From contig NC_134944.1 of assembly GCF_051020765.1 (NCBI RefSeq), forward strand, positions 2,418,001 through 2,482,000: a stretch of DNA of 64,000 bases. Reading direction: 5' to 3'. A program made the position numbers and the translations under genes. The DNA is from Lasioglossum baleicum. Taxonomy: Eukaryota; Arthropoda; Insecta; Hymenoptera; Halictidae. Below are positions 50,101 to 61,558 of the stretch, in pieces. The notes below the pieces were generated by a model. That model had not been told where the DNA came from. It saw only the letters and a program-made list of their open reading frames with translations, and did no database searches. The first letter of the stretch is position 1. The number at the start of each line of letters is the position of its first letter.

Positions 50101-53100
50101 TTCCAAAACGTTCCACCGTAAAACTGCAAAAATATCTGCTTGAAATTTCATCAATGACATCGGCACCACAATGAATCGGATCATTTGCGAAAAAAGGGAG
50201 ACGTGTTGAATGAGCTATGGGAATGTTTGGTATAAAGTGTTCAAGCGATAAGGGATGAGATTTGTCACGGTCCCATCGGTTTTAAACAAGGAAACATTTT
50301 GTGGCGTCGAAAAAAAATGGAGATTCACCAGCAGAGAGCATGAGTGTACAAAAGGTTAGGGGATTCCGACTGGTTGGGGTGGTTCGTCGCGATGTTTTCG
50401 TTCAGGGAGTGTGCCATCGTAGACGGCAACATAATCCTCGATAGAGGGCCGTGACACATGGGAACATGGGGGACATCTTATCTTCATATTACATACACAC
50501 GATGGTTCTCAACTTCGAGTACCTGATCATTCATGATAATTCACCTTTGCACGATACACTGCACCTCAACCTTTCAACCTAGCTCACCGTTTTTCCCCTT
50601 AATGTGGATCTTTATGCGAAATAAAAATTGTATCCGAATTACAACAAACTAGTGTCCCCAAAATGATGCTGAATCTCTTAACCGGAAGTCCTCGTGGATA
50701 CATCGATGCAGGATGCAGGCGTCGCTGGTTTCTTCCCGCGGAAGCTAACCCTAATATATTGGATCGAGTTTAGAGGGGGTTGGAGTCACGTTATCCTACC
50801 CGGGGGTGGTCCTCCGCGGGGATGGCCGGTTCTGTAGGAAGGTTACGGCTCATAAACCATCCTCCAGTCACCGAAATCGTCTGTTATTCGCGTGTGGGTG
50901 CGTTTCGTCTCTCAGCACGCGTGCACGACGACGAACTTGTTTACCGGCGCCCGAGCACTTTTAGAGTAATAGAATCCCGATCTGGTGATCGATAGGGCCC
51001 GACCACGCGGGTGATCCAATGGTCCAGCGGCGAGAACTCTCATTTCGAGATTAAAACTACAGGATCGCTTTCCGGACGATTTTACACGGTTGGGACTTTT
51101 TTAATTTTTGCGAGAGGAATTTATGTCGCAGAGATCTATAAAAATGGAATTAGACCGATGGTTACAGGGGTGGCAATAGGTTGCACTCTCCCCTTTTTTC
51201 TCGTCCAGCTACCCCAGTATTCAAGGTTTCACGTATTCCCCGGATTGATCAGGCCAAGGGGTTTCAGCCAGGGTCCAGACGCTTGGGTTGGCAACTTTGA
51301 AGGATATTTTTTATTTATGTGACGTGTTTGAGGGCGCGGAAAAAACACATTCTCCCGATCTGAAGCCAAGATCGAACCAGGGAGCCATACGTATGTCCTT
51401 CCACCCCGCCGTGGACCTTCAATTTTAAAATTCCCTTCGGTCAGTCTCTGTATACTTCTCTCTCCGTCTTTCCACCCCGAATTCGCCCTCGATTCACCCC
51501 CGTTCCGATGTCCGCTGAGAGTATCGGCGAATTAAACATTTCTACGAAGAATGTACATCTTTTTATCTTTAGTTAGTTACTTCCGAGATAAAAAATTCAC
51601 AAGAAAATTGGGATGCAAATCTTGTACAGACGTCACGCATTGGAAGCGATCAACAGTGAAAAAAGTTCAAGCACCGGCGAAAGAAGCTCTCCTACTAATT
51701 GACCACTCAAAAGCGAAGGGAAAGAAAATCCAGGGAAGTTGGGAGACGCGGCTGGTCCCACGAGATATCAACGAAATTCTACGGATCGGGGCTCTTTCAA
51801 ATATTTAGCAGCAATATCCAATTTCGCCTTGTATACGCCTCCGCGTCTCGCCGAAGTAGATTCCTCGGGCCCGTCATTCTGCTAAAAGCTGTTCTTGATC
51901 GTCGAACAGTTCAATATTACGGTAGGAGTGAAAACTGCATTTTTGCATTGATATATTCAATGCACGAAAAGATGCATACTTCGGCAGCAAGTCCCTGCAG
52001 TCCCCATAAATTCTCAGAAGCTAATGTTCCCTGGGAAATTGTTGAAAGGGGTAAATCGAGCATCAGGAACTTCAGTCTGTTCATAGGGGTAGATTGATGG
52101 AAGTCTAACGGTAACGACGGGACGCATTATGGTTCGCGACCGACATGCCTAGACGAACGGGGGGCGTAACTTCTAAATGGATAAGATGTAAGAGTTAACA
52201 CTCGTCTGTTAGGAGGACGAATTAGGTGTCTGATGTATGAGACGTCGTCATCTTACTCCGCGCTTCCGGTGTGTGCGTTGCGGACGAGGCATGCGCCGCG
52301 TAAATGAAAGAGACATTTTCCTCGCGTCGGGTTTCTGCGAAACGCGATTAATCTTTTTCGTTGGCGAGCGGGCTAGGTAAAGCTGAAATTTTCTTGTAAT
52401 TACCACGGGTCGGTTGAAGATGCCCCGGTTTTCTTTGGCAGCTCTGTTTTACGGGGGATTTCACCCGCGCCGCGACGCGGAGGAAATGTTCAGGACGTGC
52501 GCGAGAACTTGGAAGACCGATTCGTGGGAAGATTAAATTTCTTGATGGGAACTGGCTCCCCGGCCGTTTTATCGCGATTTGTACCGGACGGACCTTTATG
52601 ATAAATCGTGTGAATATTAAGCGAGCGTAATTGCTTGAGAAAACTGCTAATTCAGGCCCCGATCTAACCCAGATCTCGCGCAGACCTTCGTTTTACCCGG
52701 GTATTACTTTTCCCTTGATTTTCTCATTTTTCTTCGGTACTGTATAAGAGAACAAGTTCTTGCATCAAAAGATATTACTTGAACGTGGAATAATAACGCG
52801 ATTATTGTTTGTTAATGCGTTCATGTTGGCTGTACGAACCAGTTCTTTCCGATTAACTTCGTGTAGCCATTCGAATGAAAATATTCACCTGGATTAAAAT
52901 TCAATCGAGTGTATCGGCAATTCCACATTTTTAAGTGCGAAAGAAAGCTACGGAAAAATCGTAGGATCTTTCGAAGACCGTAGAAGGGTAAAAAAAATGC
53001 TCGTGCAACCAATCGATCATCCGGGAGCCAATGAATTCCGCGTTGCAGCGATGCAGTGCATCTTTTGCGATCGGTTAGGCAACGAGCTCGTGATCTAGAC

Positions 53101-56100
53101 GGATCACGGTCGTGTTTGCAGGGGTGTTCGTTTGGCCATATCAGTGGAAACCCTTTATGTGAATAGTGTAGGGATGTGGGAGCTAAGGTTAGCCATTGGT
53201 AAAGGGGTGAATCGGTGTGGACGATGGTGTGGAGTGATTGATCGTCGCCTCGCGACACCCCCGTGTCCGCGTAGAGTGGATAAAGGGGGTGGAAAAAGGA
53301 GCAGAAACCCTTTCACGCTTTCACGGATCAGTCACAGGATCACGTTCTCTATCCCAACCCCCCTTCACCACCGTTGGTACACGGCACATGCATCACCCTG
53401 CCATCCAACAGCCACCCCCCGGTACGGGGCTACAACGTTTGCTTGTCTCTGCGAAGCATCGCGGAGCCGAATCTGCAAAGTTGGCACGGCTGAAAAAGAG
53501 ACACGATGACTTTCATCGCTCGCGTCGGGGATAATGGCTGCGCGAAGGGCGAGAGAACATCATCGTGTATCCTGTGGTAGGGGACACCAAACTTGGGCAT
53601 ACGAGAAGTAATTACTGAAACGTAATCCAGTAATTTTCTGAAAATTCCTCTTGATAGACTTCCGGTAGATAAAGTGTACAAAGCATAAATCTTCTTTCTG
53701 CATTCAGTTTGTACCGTTTAGCAGCCTCGTAAATGACCATACCTTTGCACGATTCTTTGGAACGCGCAGTCAATGAATTCGTGCATGTCCGCAGCAGCGA
53801 AATAAAATCATAAGGGAAGTAGTTAAAGTGCAAGTTTAAAAGGACAAGGTTGCCAGCGTAGATTGCATAAAAATTCCGAAAGACTGCGCTTCCTGCAGCG
53901 GCCACGTGTGAACGATGGAACATTTTCGACCAGCAGCGTAGTTTCGGGCGCGTTTAACTGCTCGATGCAAATGGGTTAAAATTTCCTCGGTCCCGTCGTT
54001 AAATATTATTAAAGAATGCTTTTAGCATTCGAGATATCGCGGCGACTGGTGGGGGCACGGTTATCGATACAGCCGCTTGATCCGGGTCTGAGGACTGTCC
54101 TTAAATGTGTCGTAAACGAGCCAACAGAGAGAAAGAGTAAGAAGAGGAGGAGAACCGGGACGAAGAGAGAGAGGAGGAACGAGAGAAAGATGAAGGAGAG
54201 TCGTTTCTCTACTTTGTAAGGGTGCCTCGCGCTTTGCGAGCCCGGCTCCGGCCAATAAAAACTTTACAGCCACGCCACCCCTGCTCATCCGGTAATGAAT
54301 GCAAGAAATAATTATCTCATGAATACATTAGTTTTTAGTATCCACCGACACGGACGCGGACCGTAAAACTCGGCATTCGATATAGAACTTTGGCCCACGA
54401 TTTCCAAGTGCGTGGCCGCTCGCCTACGATCTCTCGATCATTAGCCTTTCCCCTTTCCCCTTTTCCCCCGCCTCGTATTTGCCATTAGCACCACCTTTTG
54501 AAACTTTGCTTTTTCATCAAAACAATATCGAATAAACGTTGCGGTCCAATAATTGCTTTATTCTAGCGATGTATAAGGTTGATGTACCAAAACGAGAATT
54601 ATTTATTAGGCGGTGCAACATTTTGGTCGTTGGACGAAACGAAAAATTGCGGGACGTCGCTGCCCGAAAAACTAGGAAATACAGCGGCGGACCGGTTAGA
54701 CGGATTTTTTATCGGGAATTTGCCGTATATCGATCGATCCTCTCTCTCTTTTCGCGAGAGAAAAAAGAAGCCCAACGATATTCCGTCGGAGCAGTTTGTT
54801 TCAGCGTCGAGCAGGATACTCCGGGTCTCCGGGTACTACGTCCCGAAAGGGTCTCCGGTGTTTTTCATTCCTCGTGTGCAGCGCATAAACACATTTTTAT
54901 ATGACACAGGAGTTGATGTATCTTCCCCTTTCTGGGAGCGGTACCGGAAGGAATAACGCCCTTTGTCCTGGACCGTGGCCATCGTCGTTGATATTCCGCC
55001 GGTGTCCCCGTCCTTCTGGGACAACCTTGCCAACCCCTTCCTCTTTCCCTCGATTCCCTTCTGCCACGCTTACCGGAAAAGGCGTGAGAAAATGCCGATT
55101 CGCGATAATGCTACTTGATCGCACAGACGATCGTCGATTCGATCCTGTTTCTGCATCTCGAGACAATTTTTACCGATTTTTAAAAGAAGATTAAGTCGAT
55201 GATATTACTAGTCGAAGACCTTTTTGTATAGAATTAAGAATCGTACCCCCTTGGGAAAAAGGTTCTAACCGGAAAGACGTCGGATAAAATATAATGATCA
55301 TTTCCCTGAGAGTCATGAAAATCCGAGGGAACGTACACGCGAGAAATTACTCGAAATAGAATGATTTGGGGTCCGGTACAAAGACACGGAAGATCTGGCA
55401 CATAGCGAGGAGAAAAAGAGAGACTCGCTCCCGAAGCCAGCGCGCGGAAGAATGGAGTTGACGGGGCGAAAATCATGGAGACCGGAAACGGAAACGAAGC
55501 TCATCGTTATACACCGCCGTGACGTCACTCAACAGAACCGTGGATTTCTTGGGAGAATTCTTCCCAGTGGAAAAATGAACGGGGAAGAAAAAAAAGCTGA
55601 TAGATCGCTATAATAATTACTGCCCTGTGGATTTTGTGCGTGTTTGCGACTTATAAAAATGATTAAAAAAGTTCAGAATAAGTTCCAAAAAAAATTTGCC
55701 AATCTTCAGAGGTTTGCGTCAGACTCCCTTAGCGCAGTTTCGAGGGAAAAGCAACAATAACGATCACGAATCTTTTAGTCCCGAGCTCGAGCCCGATTCC
55801 TCCGGCCATTTACTATCGTCAAAGGCTCGGGCACGCATCACGTACGGAAACACGCGAGCTCTATTCGAAAAGCGAGGAAAAGAAGGAAGGGCGAGGAGAA
55901 GAAGGACGATCGATGCAAAGGGCAGGGAGACGTCAGGATTTGGGATTTTCGCACGTGTTTCCAGCCCCGTCCACGCGATTCCCGTAATCCCGTGTGGCCG
56001 TTCTGTCCGTCCCCTTTCCCCGTGCACGGAGATTTCTTTCTTCTGCCGTGTAAAAGGAAACGGAATTGAAATCGGCTTTTCGAAATTGCGCGCGGCAACC

Positions 56101-56768
56101 CTCGCGAACAGGACCTCCTGGTCCCTCCACGGCCGTTCTGAAGAGAGAAAATGCAAACACGGCTTTGCTGACCGGGCAGAGACCGATCGAGACACCCCGG
56201 ACGATATACCCGTGGATTTACAAGAGCGCAGAGGGTGGAATATATCGTTGCCCTCTCGATTCCCACCCCACCCCACCCCACCTCCTTTATCCCCCACAGA
56301 CGCGAATCCAAAGCAAACCAACGGCTCTTTCAACTCTGAACCATCCTTTAACTCCATTTCGGGAGTAAACCTCGCGCGAGGGATGTTTAAGCGGACAGTT
56401 CCTCGGGAGAAATTGGTTCCAGGCTGCCAGAGTGCACCGGCTATTTCTTTTCAGCCCTAGAAACTTTTTAACCCTTAAATAACTCCTTGAGATTGTTATT
56501 TTCAAGAAAAATAGTCCCTGCGATTCGAATTAGTGTGGAATCAGTCGAGAATGAAGTCCCCTCTTTATAATAATGTAAAAAACATTGATATTCAACTAAA
56601 TTAAAATACGGTAAACAATAGAACATTTTAAATAAAATTGGTTTTGTTTTTAACAGAAGATAGTTGCATGCGTGGGTGAAACAGAAAACTGCATTGAACG
56701 AATGGTGGCGTCCTCCTACAGAATAGCGTTGAAGCTTATCGTCGAACATCTTATTAATTACTAACACA

Positions 56769-56772
<4 letters not shown>
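47127..56772. other. Non-coding stretch, no supported gene
   Basis: CpG-rich DNA with many short, mutually overlapping open frames. The most open part is 55696-56460, where frames of 254 codons on the plus strand and 197 and 157 codons on the minus strand overlap. None resembles a known protein, and this pattern reflects a stop-poor composition. A CACCC-rich run CCCACCCCACCCCACC lies around 56265-56282. From about 56.45 kb the DNA becomes AT-rich. Confidence 0.55.

Positions 56773-56838
<66 letters not shown>
56773..56838. repeat. (CT)n microsatellite
   Basis: Sixty-six bases of CT dinucleotides with a single CG interruption at about 56801, the longest pure dinucleotide tract outside the AT run at 38 kb. 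On the other strand it is a (GA)n tract of the kind bound by GAGA-type factors in insects, but a regulatory role is only a possibility. Confidence 0.95.
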
Positions 56839-56842
<4 letters not shown>

Positions 56843-57521
56843 GTATAATTAAAAATTATTCAAATATCTAAATATCTTAGAGTATTTAGCGAAATCCACT
56901 GTTGATTTAAAATTTTTAAGATGTATGTAACTTACCAGTTCAACTGCATTCACTGGTATCCATCAAACTGGTTAATTCTTGATATATCACAATGTATTTA
57001 ATTTAACTCGTTTAGTTAGTTAAAAATTCTATAAAAATTTAACCCTGTTAAAAAATCTCAGTTAAAAATTTTACTCTGCACTGATTTTTAATTTTTAAAT
57101 AAACCACAATCACCGGTTGAACAATATTGATGAATTTATCTAAATAATAATATTCAAAGAGACCGCTAAAAATATTGTCTAAAGCAGGTGACACCATTAT
57201 CTTTAGAAAAATCTATACTGTATTTACATAAATAGACAAAAATGTACAAAAAATTACTAAATTAAGATAGAAGAACAGAGGAAAGCTTTACGTAAGATTG
57301 AACGAGTTATACTACATTAAATCCAACTCATGTGTTCTTGAATAGAATTCAAAATCAGTTCTGTTTTAAAGAGAAGAACCAGATCAAAAATATAATGCAC
57401 AGTACTTAATATCAACAATATTCACATTTTCTTCTAAATGCAAATATATTTGAGCCTAATTTCCAAGTTGTTTATGTATTTTAAAAAATGTTCACACCAC
57501 TCTGGCACCCACACTATCATT

Positions 57522-57746
57522 TCAGGAGCACCATGATGCAGATCCAGCAGCAGTTCCAGTTGAACTGATCTTCCCTACTTCAAGTTCTACGAAAAGCAGA
57601 TACGCCAGGATATACCCCACGTTCAGCCAATCGTAGGGAAGCAACAGCCCATCCCCGTAGGCACATTCTCCAGTCACAAGAGCTGAACAGGGACCGTAGC
57701 CTTTATAAAACAGACTGTGCCTGCTTTGAGACGGAGCATGCTCCAT
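57522..57746 (-). CDS. Small open frame, 74 codons, unknown and doubtful
   Basis: The minus-strand frame starts with ATG inside the palindrome of the first 56-bp repeat (MEHAPSQSRHSL) and has a hydrophobic stretch (WLNVGYILAYLLFV) that could be a membrane segment, ending in an alanine/serine-rich tail. It lies in an island of balanced composition within AT-rich DNA. No family was recognised, no splice structure is evident, and the frame may be chance or part of an old repeat. It is listed because its composition differs from its surroundings. Confidence 0.2.
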   Translation of the reverse strand: MEHAPSQSRHSLFYKGYGPCSALVTGECAYGDGLLLPYDWLNVGYILAYLLFVELEVGKISSTGTAAGSASWCS

Positions 57747-57785
57747 TGGAATATTCTAAATCCTACACAAAAAGGGGTGTGCCCT
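57730..57785. repeat. 56-bp direct repeat, copy 1, with two palindromes
   Basis: This copy holds the 12-bp palindrome GGAGCATGCTCC, then GGAATATTCTAAA, then GGGGTGTGCCCT. It matches copy 2 (57885-57940) at 49 of 56 positions with no gaps. The start-to-start spacing is 155 bp. Confidence 0.85.
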
Positions 57786-57884
57786 ACCGTCGCTAACTGA
57801 ACGGAAGGGAAGGGTGTATCGTTCTCCACTGCCACCGATGGAAAAGGATGCTAGCATTCACAATACAGACGGAGATGCTGGAAA

Positions 57885-57940
57885 GACGGAGCATGCTCCG
57901 TTAGAATATTCTAAACCCCACGTCAAAAGGGGTGTGCCCT
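57885..57940. repeat. 56-bp direct repeat, copy 2, with two palindromes
   Basis: The same layout as copy 1. Here the second palindrome is longer, TTAGAATATTCTAA, and the third element GGGGTGTGCCCT is identical. The palindromes are unchanged between copies while most differences fall in the spacer, a pattern expected if the palindromes are protein-binding sites. Confidence 0.85.
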
Positions 57941-58920
57941 ATAAAATCTAACAGGCTATTTGGGAAAGAATTGACCAAAATGCAAGCGTAACTATAGAGT
58001 CAAATTCTCTGATTGAATCATTGAAAACTTTTTTAATCCTCTTCAAAATACATTCATAATGTATTTGTCTGTGATATTATTCAATCAGATATTTATTCGG
58101 TATACAGTTAATTTAACAGAAACTAAAAAATATCGAATCTACAGGGTCAATACTTTCTCAACTGCAACACCCTTTTTTAGCAGCTACCCCTTTCCCTTTT
58201 TTAGGATCAAAGGGGTGATAGGTACCCCTCTGAAAGGGGTAAAATACAGAAGGGACATAGGGTAACTTAATGTGCTAGAAAAAATCTCTCTGCCATGTGG
58301 GGATTCTATGCAGCTATATATTACACAAGGCATAAAAAGAACAAACCGAAAAAAACCCTTTTATATATAATAAAAACAGATTCGAGGTTCCGAGTCGTAT
58401 AACCTATACGTCATTTCTCTAAATACGTTTGAAAGCGAAACTAAATATATATGCTCACATGAAAAACAGAAATTATTTCGAAAGAAACTCCTGTTGAAAA
58501 TAAATGCAATATTTATGAATTTAGATCATTTATTATGTGATACTGATCTCCAATAAAAAAAAGAAAAACATAACCAATAATATCAAAAGAACTGGAAAAA
58601 TGAATGAAATCTAATATTTCTACACATAATTTCAATATTAATCGTAAATATCATGGAACGTATAACCTCAATCTTAAATAAATTAACAGTCTAAATAAAT
58701 ACCATACATTAAAATTTACATACAATCAAATGTACGGATAATTTTTAAACTATAATTATCCAAAAGAAAAGGAAGAAACAAATTGCACCAATATTCACAA
58801 CCTCTTCTTTATTGTCTCCTCCAATATTCTGCTTCGCAGCGAACAATATTTATTACTTTTGTTTTCATTTTCAACTCGAATTTTTCTATATATCATAAGC
58901 GCAAATTCAAAAATTTTGAA

Positions 58921-58934
58921 GCGCCATCTACTAT
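58921..58934 (+). promoter_or_regulatory. CTCF-like site downstream of the UBAC1-like gene
   Basis: GCGCCATCTACTAT agrees at about 12 of 14 positions with the insect CTCF-type consensus GCGCCMYCTRSTGG as I remember it. It lies about 350 bp beyond the UBAC1-like stop codon. One such match in AT-rich DNA is suggestive only. Confidence 0.3.
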
Positions 58935-59087
58935 AAAATGTTCAAGTTTCTTGTACAGATTTAAGTCGGTGTCACAGATCACCAACGTGATCATTGGTGC
59001 ACAGACGAAATGTTGAAGTAGTTTCGTTTCTGGTTTTCAGATGTCGCCCATATGAAGATTTCAAATTGAAAAAGAGGTAAATTCAAT

Positions 59088-59093
59088 TTTATT
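59088..59093 (-). terminator. Possible poly(A) signal of the UBAC1-like gene
   Basis: AATAAA on the minus strand, about 185 bases beyond the stop codon. It is plausible by position only, because AT-rich DNA makes this word common. Confidence 0.35.
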
Positions 59094-59278
59094 AATGAAT
59101 TATATTTCCATTACGAAATAATGAACTGATCTATCAAGCAGATACGACAATTTTCCAAATGCTATGCCTATCATAAAAGCATTCTATTCTTTAAATGTTA
59201 GGACTGATTATCATCTATATGCAAAATATTCAAAATGTATAGTCACGTGAGTTTCATTTTTGAAATATTGATTCAATA

Positions 59279-60891
59279 TTAATTACCTGTAAATTGATTG
59301 ATGTGAAGAGCATGCTTTTCGTGCCTATATATCATAAATATTTTCTTTAAAATAAGTGATACATCAATATCCAACATCCATATTGATGATGCATTCTCTA
59401 TTATAGATAAATATGCTGAAAACATCGCGACCATTGTAGAACTTTCATGCATTATGTTATTTCTCTCTCTCTCAAATAATAGTTATATTCATACCTAATA
59501 ACATTTTCGGATTTTTAAGACTAAGTTGAATGTGTGGATTATCTATGATTGCCTGGTAGACTGGACTATCAGGATTAAATCCTTCATTCATATCTTTTAA
59601 GCTGGGACTTTTATCTCCGAGCAATTCACACTTGAAACGATACAAATTTTCCAAAAGAAGATCTACGATGGTGATTAAATTTCCATCGTCTGGTATATTC
59701 TCAATATTAAAGAAGCAATCGTTATCGTCATCATTTTCTACATCATTTTGGGTTCTTATTAACCACTTTATTGCTTCTATTATATTTGATCTATAATAAA
59801 TGAATATAAAGTATAAAGTATTAGACTGAAAAATTTCTGAGTCTAGAAAAGAAATATTCGTACTTTGTCAAACGTAGGGCTTTCAAGCTTTTCTTATGAG
59901 TGTAGCCCATTTCTGTAAGAATTTTCACATAATTTTGATCAACAGTTGGATTACAGGTTGATTTCAATTTTTCTTTCAGAATATTGTAAGTCTTTTCAGC
60001 TTCCGGGCTATACGTTAATATTTTCGCCGATGTCCTGACAAGCGAGATAAGAATGTTTCTGATTTCATTCTGAAATTACAACAAAGTATGTTCAAAATAA
60101 TTGCGTTCTGTGAACCAAACCATATAGTTACACAGAGCATTTCATAACAGATAGGAAAATATTTAAGGGGCCAGTCCCTATAACGATAGATTGTCATAAA
60201 AAATCATCCCTTAAAGTTTTTCCTACCTGATGCCAAATACTCTGCATGTCTACATCCATAAAACCAGGAGGGGGTGGAATATGACGAGGTGGATTGACTA
60301 AGGGTAAATCATGTGTGGCTAGGAATATTGCTTCTTCGTTTGGTCCTTTGATGGTTCTTCCAGTCAAAGGCAGTTTTGCAGTTACCGGACGTATTTTAAC
60401 TAATAGCAAACTATCTAGAATACAGAAAATTACTTTACATTATTATTTATATCTTCATCGGTATCACTAGTATTTTCAGAGAAAATTACTAGAAAGTTTA
60501 GTGATTTAAGAAGATACTTCTGACGCTTCCAAACATTTATGCGTACATATGAAAATGTACAATATTTAGGAACTAATATTTTACCATTTTGTCTAATTTC
60601 TTCGTCGCTTATATTATTCCCATTAGAAAGTTGTTTGAACTTAGATAAATGTACTAAACGGAATTGGGATGGTTCTTTTGTCTTATCATTGCCATATAAT
60701 TGCTTCATTGCTAATGTTTTAATTTTCTCTATGGTAAGATTTGGTTGTACTGTAACGTTTGCAACATGGCCTTCTGGGCTAAAATAGGAAAATGATTGTT
60801 CACGAGTAGCATGTAGCAAATATATTATTGTAACTGAAATTTATATATTATACCTTATAACGTTAATTAAAAAATTTTTGGTTGGTGCCAT
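59279..60891 (-). CDS. UBAC1: UBAC1/KPC2-like ubiquitin-associated protein
   Basis: This is the apparent orthologue of UBAC1 (KPC2), the cofactor that with KPC1/RNF123 forms the KPC ubiquitin ligase and passes ubiquitinated substrates to the proteasome. Coding exons, in order of translation, are 60854-60891, 60585-60778, 60227-60414, 59864-60069, 59495-59790 and 59279-59415. All junctions are GT/AG and in phase, giving 352 residues against about 405 in human. An N-terminal ubiquitin-like region (~1-85, starting MAPTKNFLINVISPEGH) is followed by DSLLLVK. A UBA domain (~186-222) holds ILTEMGYTHKK and EAIKWLI. The conserved C-terminal region contains LLGDKSPS, GFNPDSPVYQAIIDNP and LKNPKMLL, then an STI1-like tail. 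The second UBA domain of vertebrate UBAC1 is reduced to a short remnant. The start is the first in-frame ATG and is supported by the exon 1-2 phase. Confidence 0.93.
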
Positions 60892-61558
60892 AAGGGATAG
60901 TTTTTAGGAAACTTTATTTGTTATTCCAAACCTTAACATATTCTTTGGGTAGGTACATAATTTGATTAATCCTTTGTCAATATTTATCTTAAAATCCACA
61001 GAAATTAATTTACAATTTTTCATCGGTACTACGTGTAATTTCATACGAAAGTGAGTAAACAACAAACATCAGAGAACAGCTGATTCGCTTTTGGTGGTGG
61101 TGGTTGCTATCATTGCCGCGAGAGGGTTAATTCCACTGATATCAGTGCCTTAGTGATTCAAAATGCTTGTTTCATAGATACAGAGAGGAAATCTAACAGA
61201 TAGAAATGCCCGTGGTTGTTGTGCCACCTAGCGGTACCGCTCGGTAAGCGGCGTGCGGTTGTTAATGATCTCGACACGATCTCCTGTAAGACTGGCAGTC
61301 TTTAACAGTATTTGGTCGATGGTATAACCTTGAAATCAGTCCTGTCATCGGTTCCTCTTTTTAAATAACATCTTTAAAACATGTAATTAAATGAGACCAA
61401 TAAAGTTGTAAGTATAAACATAAAATTACTATACATTAGTGGATGTAGTTGTTATAACTATATTTGTAAATTTCAGAATCTGTATTGTACCAAGGTTAAG
61501 TACATTTTAATAAAACAAACTATTTACACCGAAAAGCGAAATCATCGGTTGTTAAAAA
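60892..61558. promoter_or_regulatory. Divergent promoter region between the UBAC1-like and CCDC28-like genes
   Basis: The two start codons lie 667 bp apart and face away from each other, so this region must hold both promoters and leaders. Its middle (about 61070-61280) is richer in GC than the AT-rich surroundings, as is common for bidirectional promoters. It contains a CTCF-like site and a perfect palindrome GCGGTACCGC (61231-61240). An untranslated leader intron for the CCDC28-like gene is plausible at 61408-61476 (GTAAGT donor, TTTCAG acceptor). Confidence 0.7.
61221..61234 (+). promoter_or_regulatory. CTCF-like site in the divergent promoter
   Basis: GTGCCACCTAGCGG contains CACCTAGCGG, which fits the insect CTCF-type core CMYCTRSYGG at all ten positions as I remember that consensus. 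It overlaps the palindrome GCGGTACCGC. A site between two divergent genes fits the promoter or insulator placement often reported for CTCF, but occupancy cannot be read from sequence. Confidence 0.4.

Larger units (their letters stand above)
56839..59278. other. AT-rich intergenic stretch downstream of the UBAC1-like gene
   Basis: Strongly AT-rich apart from a CG-richer island at about 57490-57950 that holds a small open frame and a pair of palindromic direct repeats (separate entries). The last ~200 bases before 59279 are probably the 3' untranslated region of the minus-strand UBAC1-like gene. Confidence 0.55.

Noticed and set aside
51010..51085. tRNA-Glu-like start (TGGTCCAGCGGCGAGAACTC)
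   Set aside because: The downstream GGATCGCTTTCC is a poor B-box, and the expected stems do not pair.
55696..56460. Overlapping long open frames on both strands (254 codons plus; 197 and 157 codons minus)
   Set aside because: Several frames are open at once in stop-poor, CpG-rich DNA, and none resembles a protein family. This is compositional openness, not a gene.
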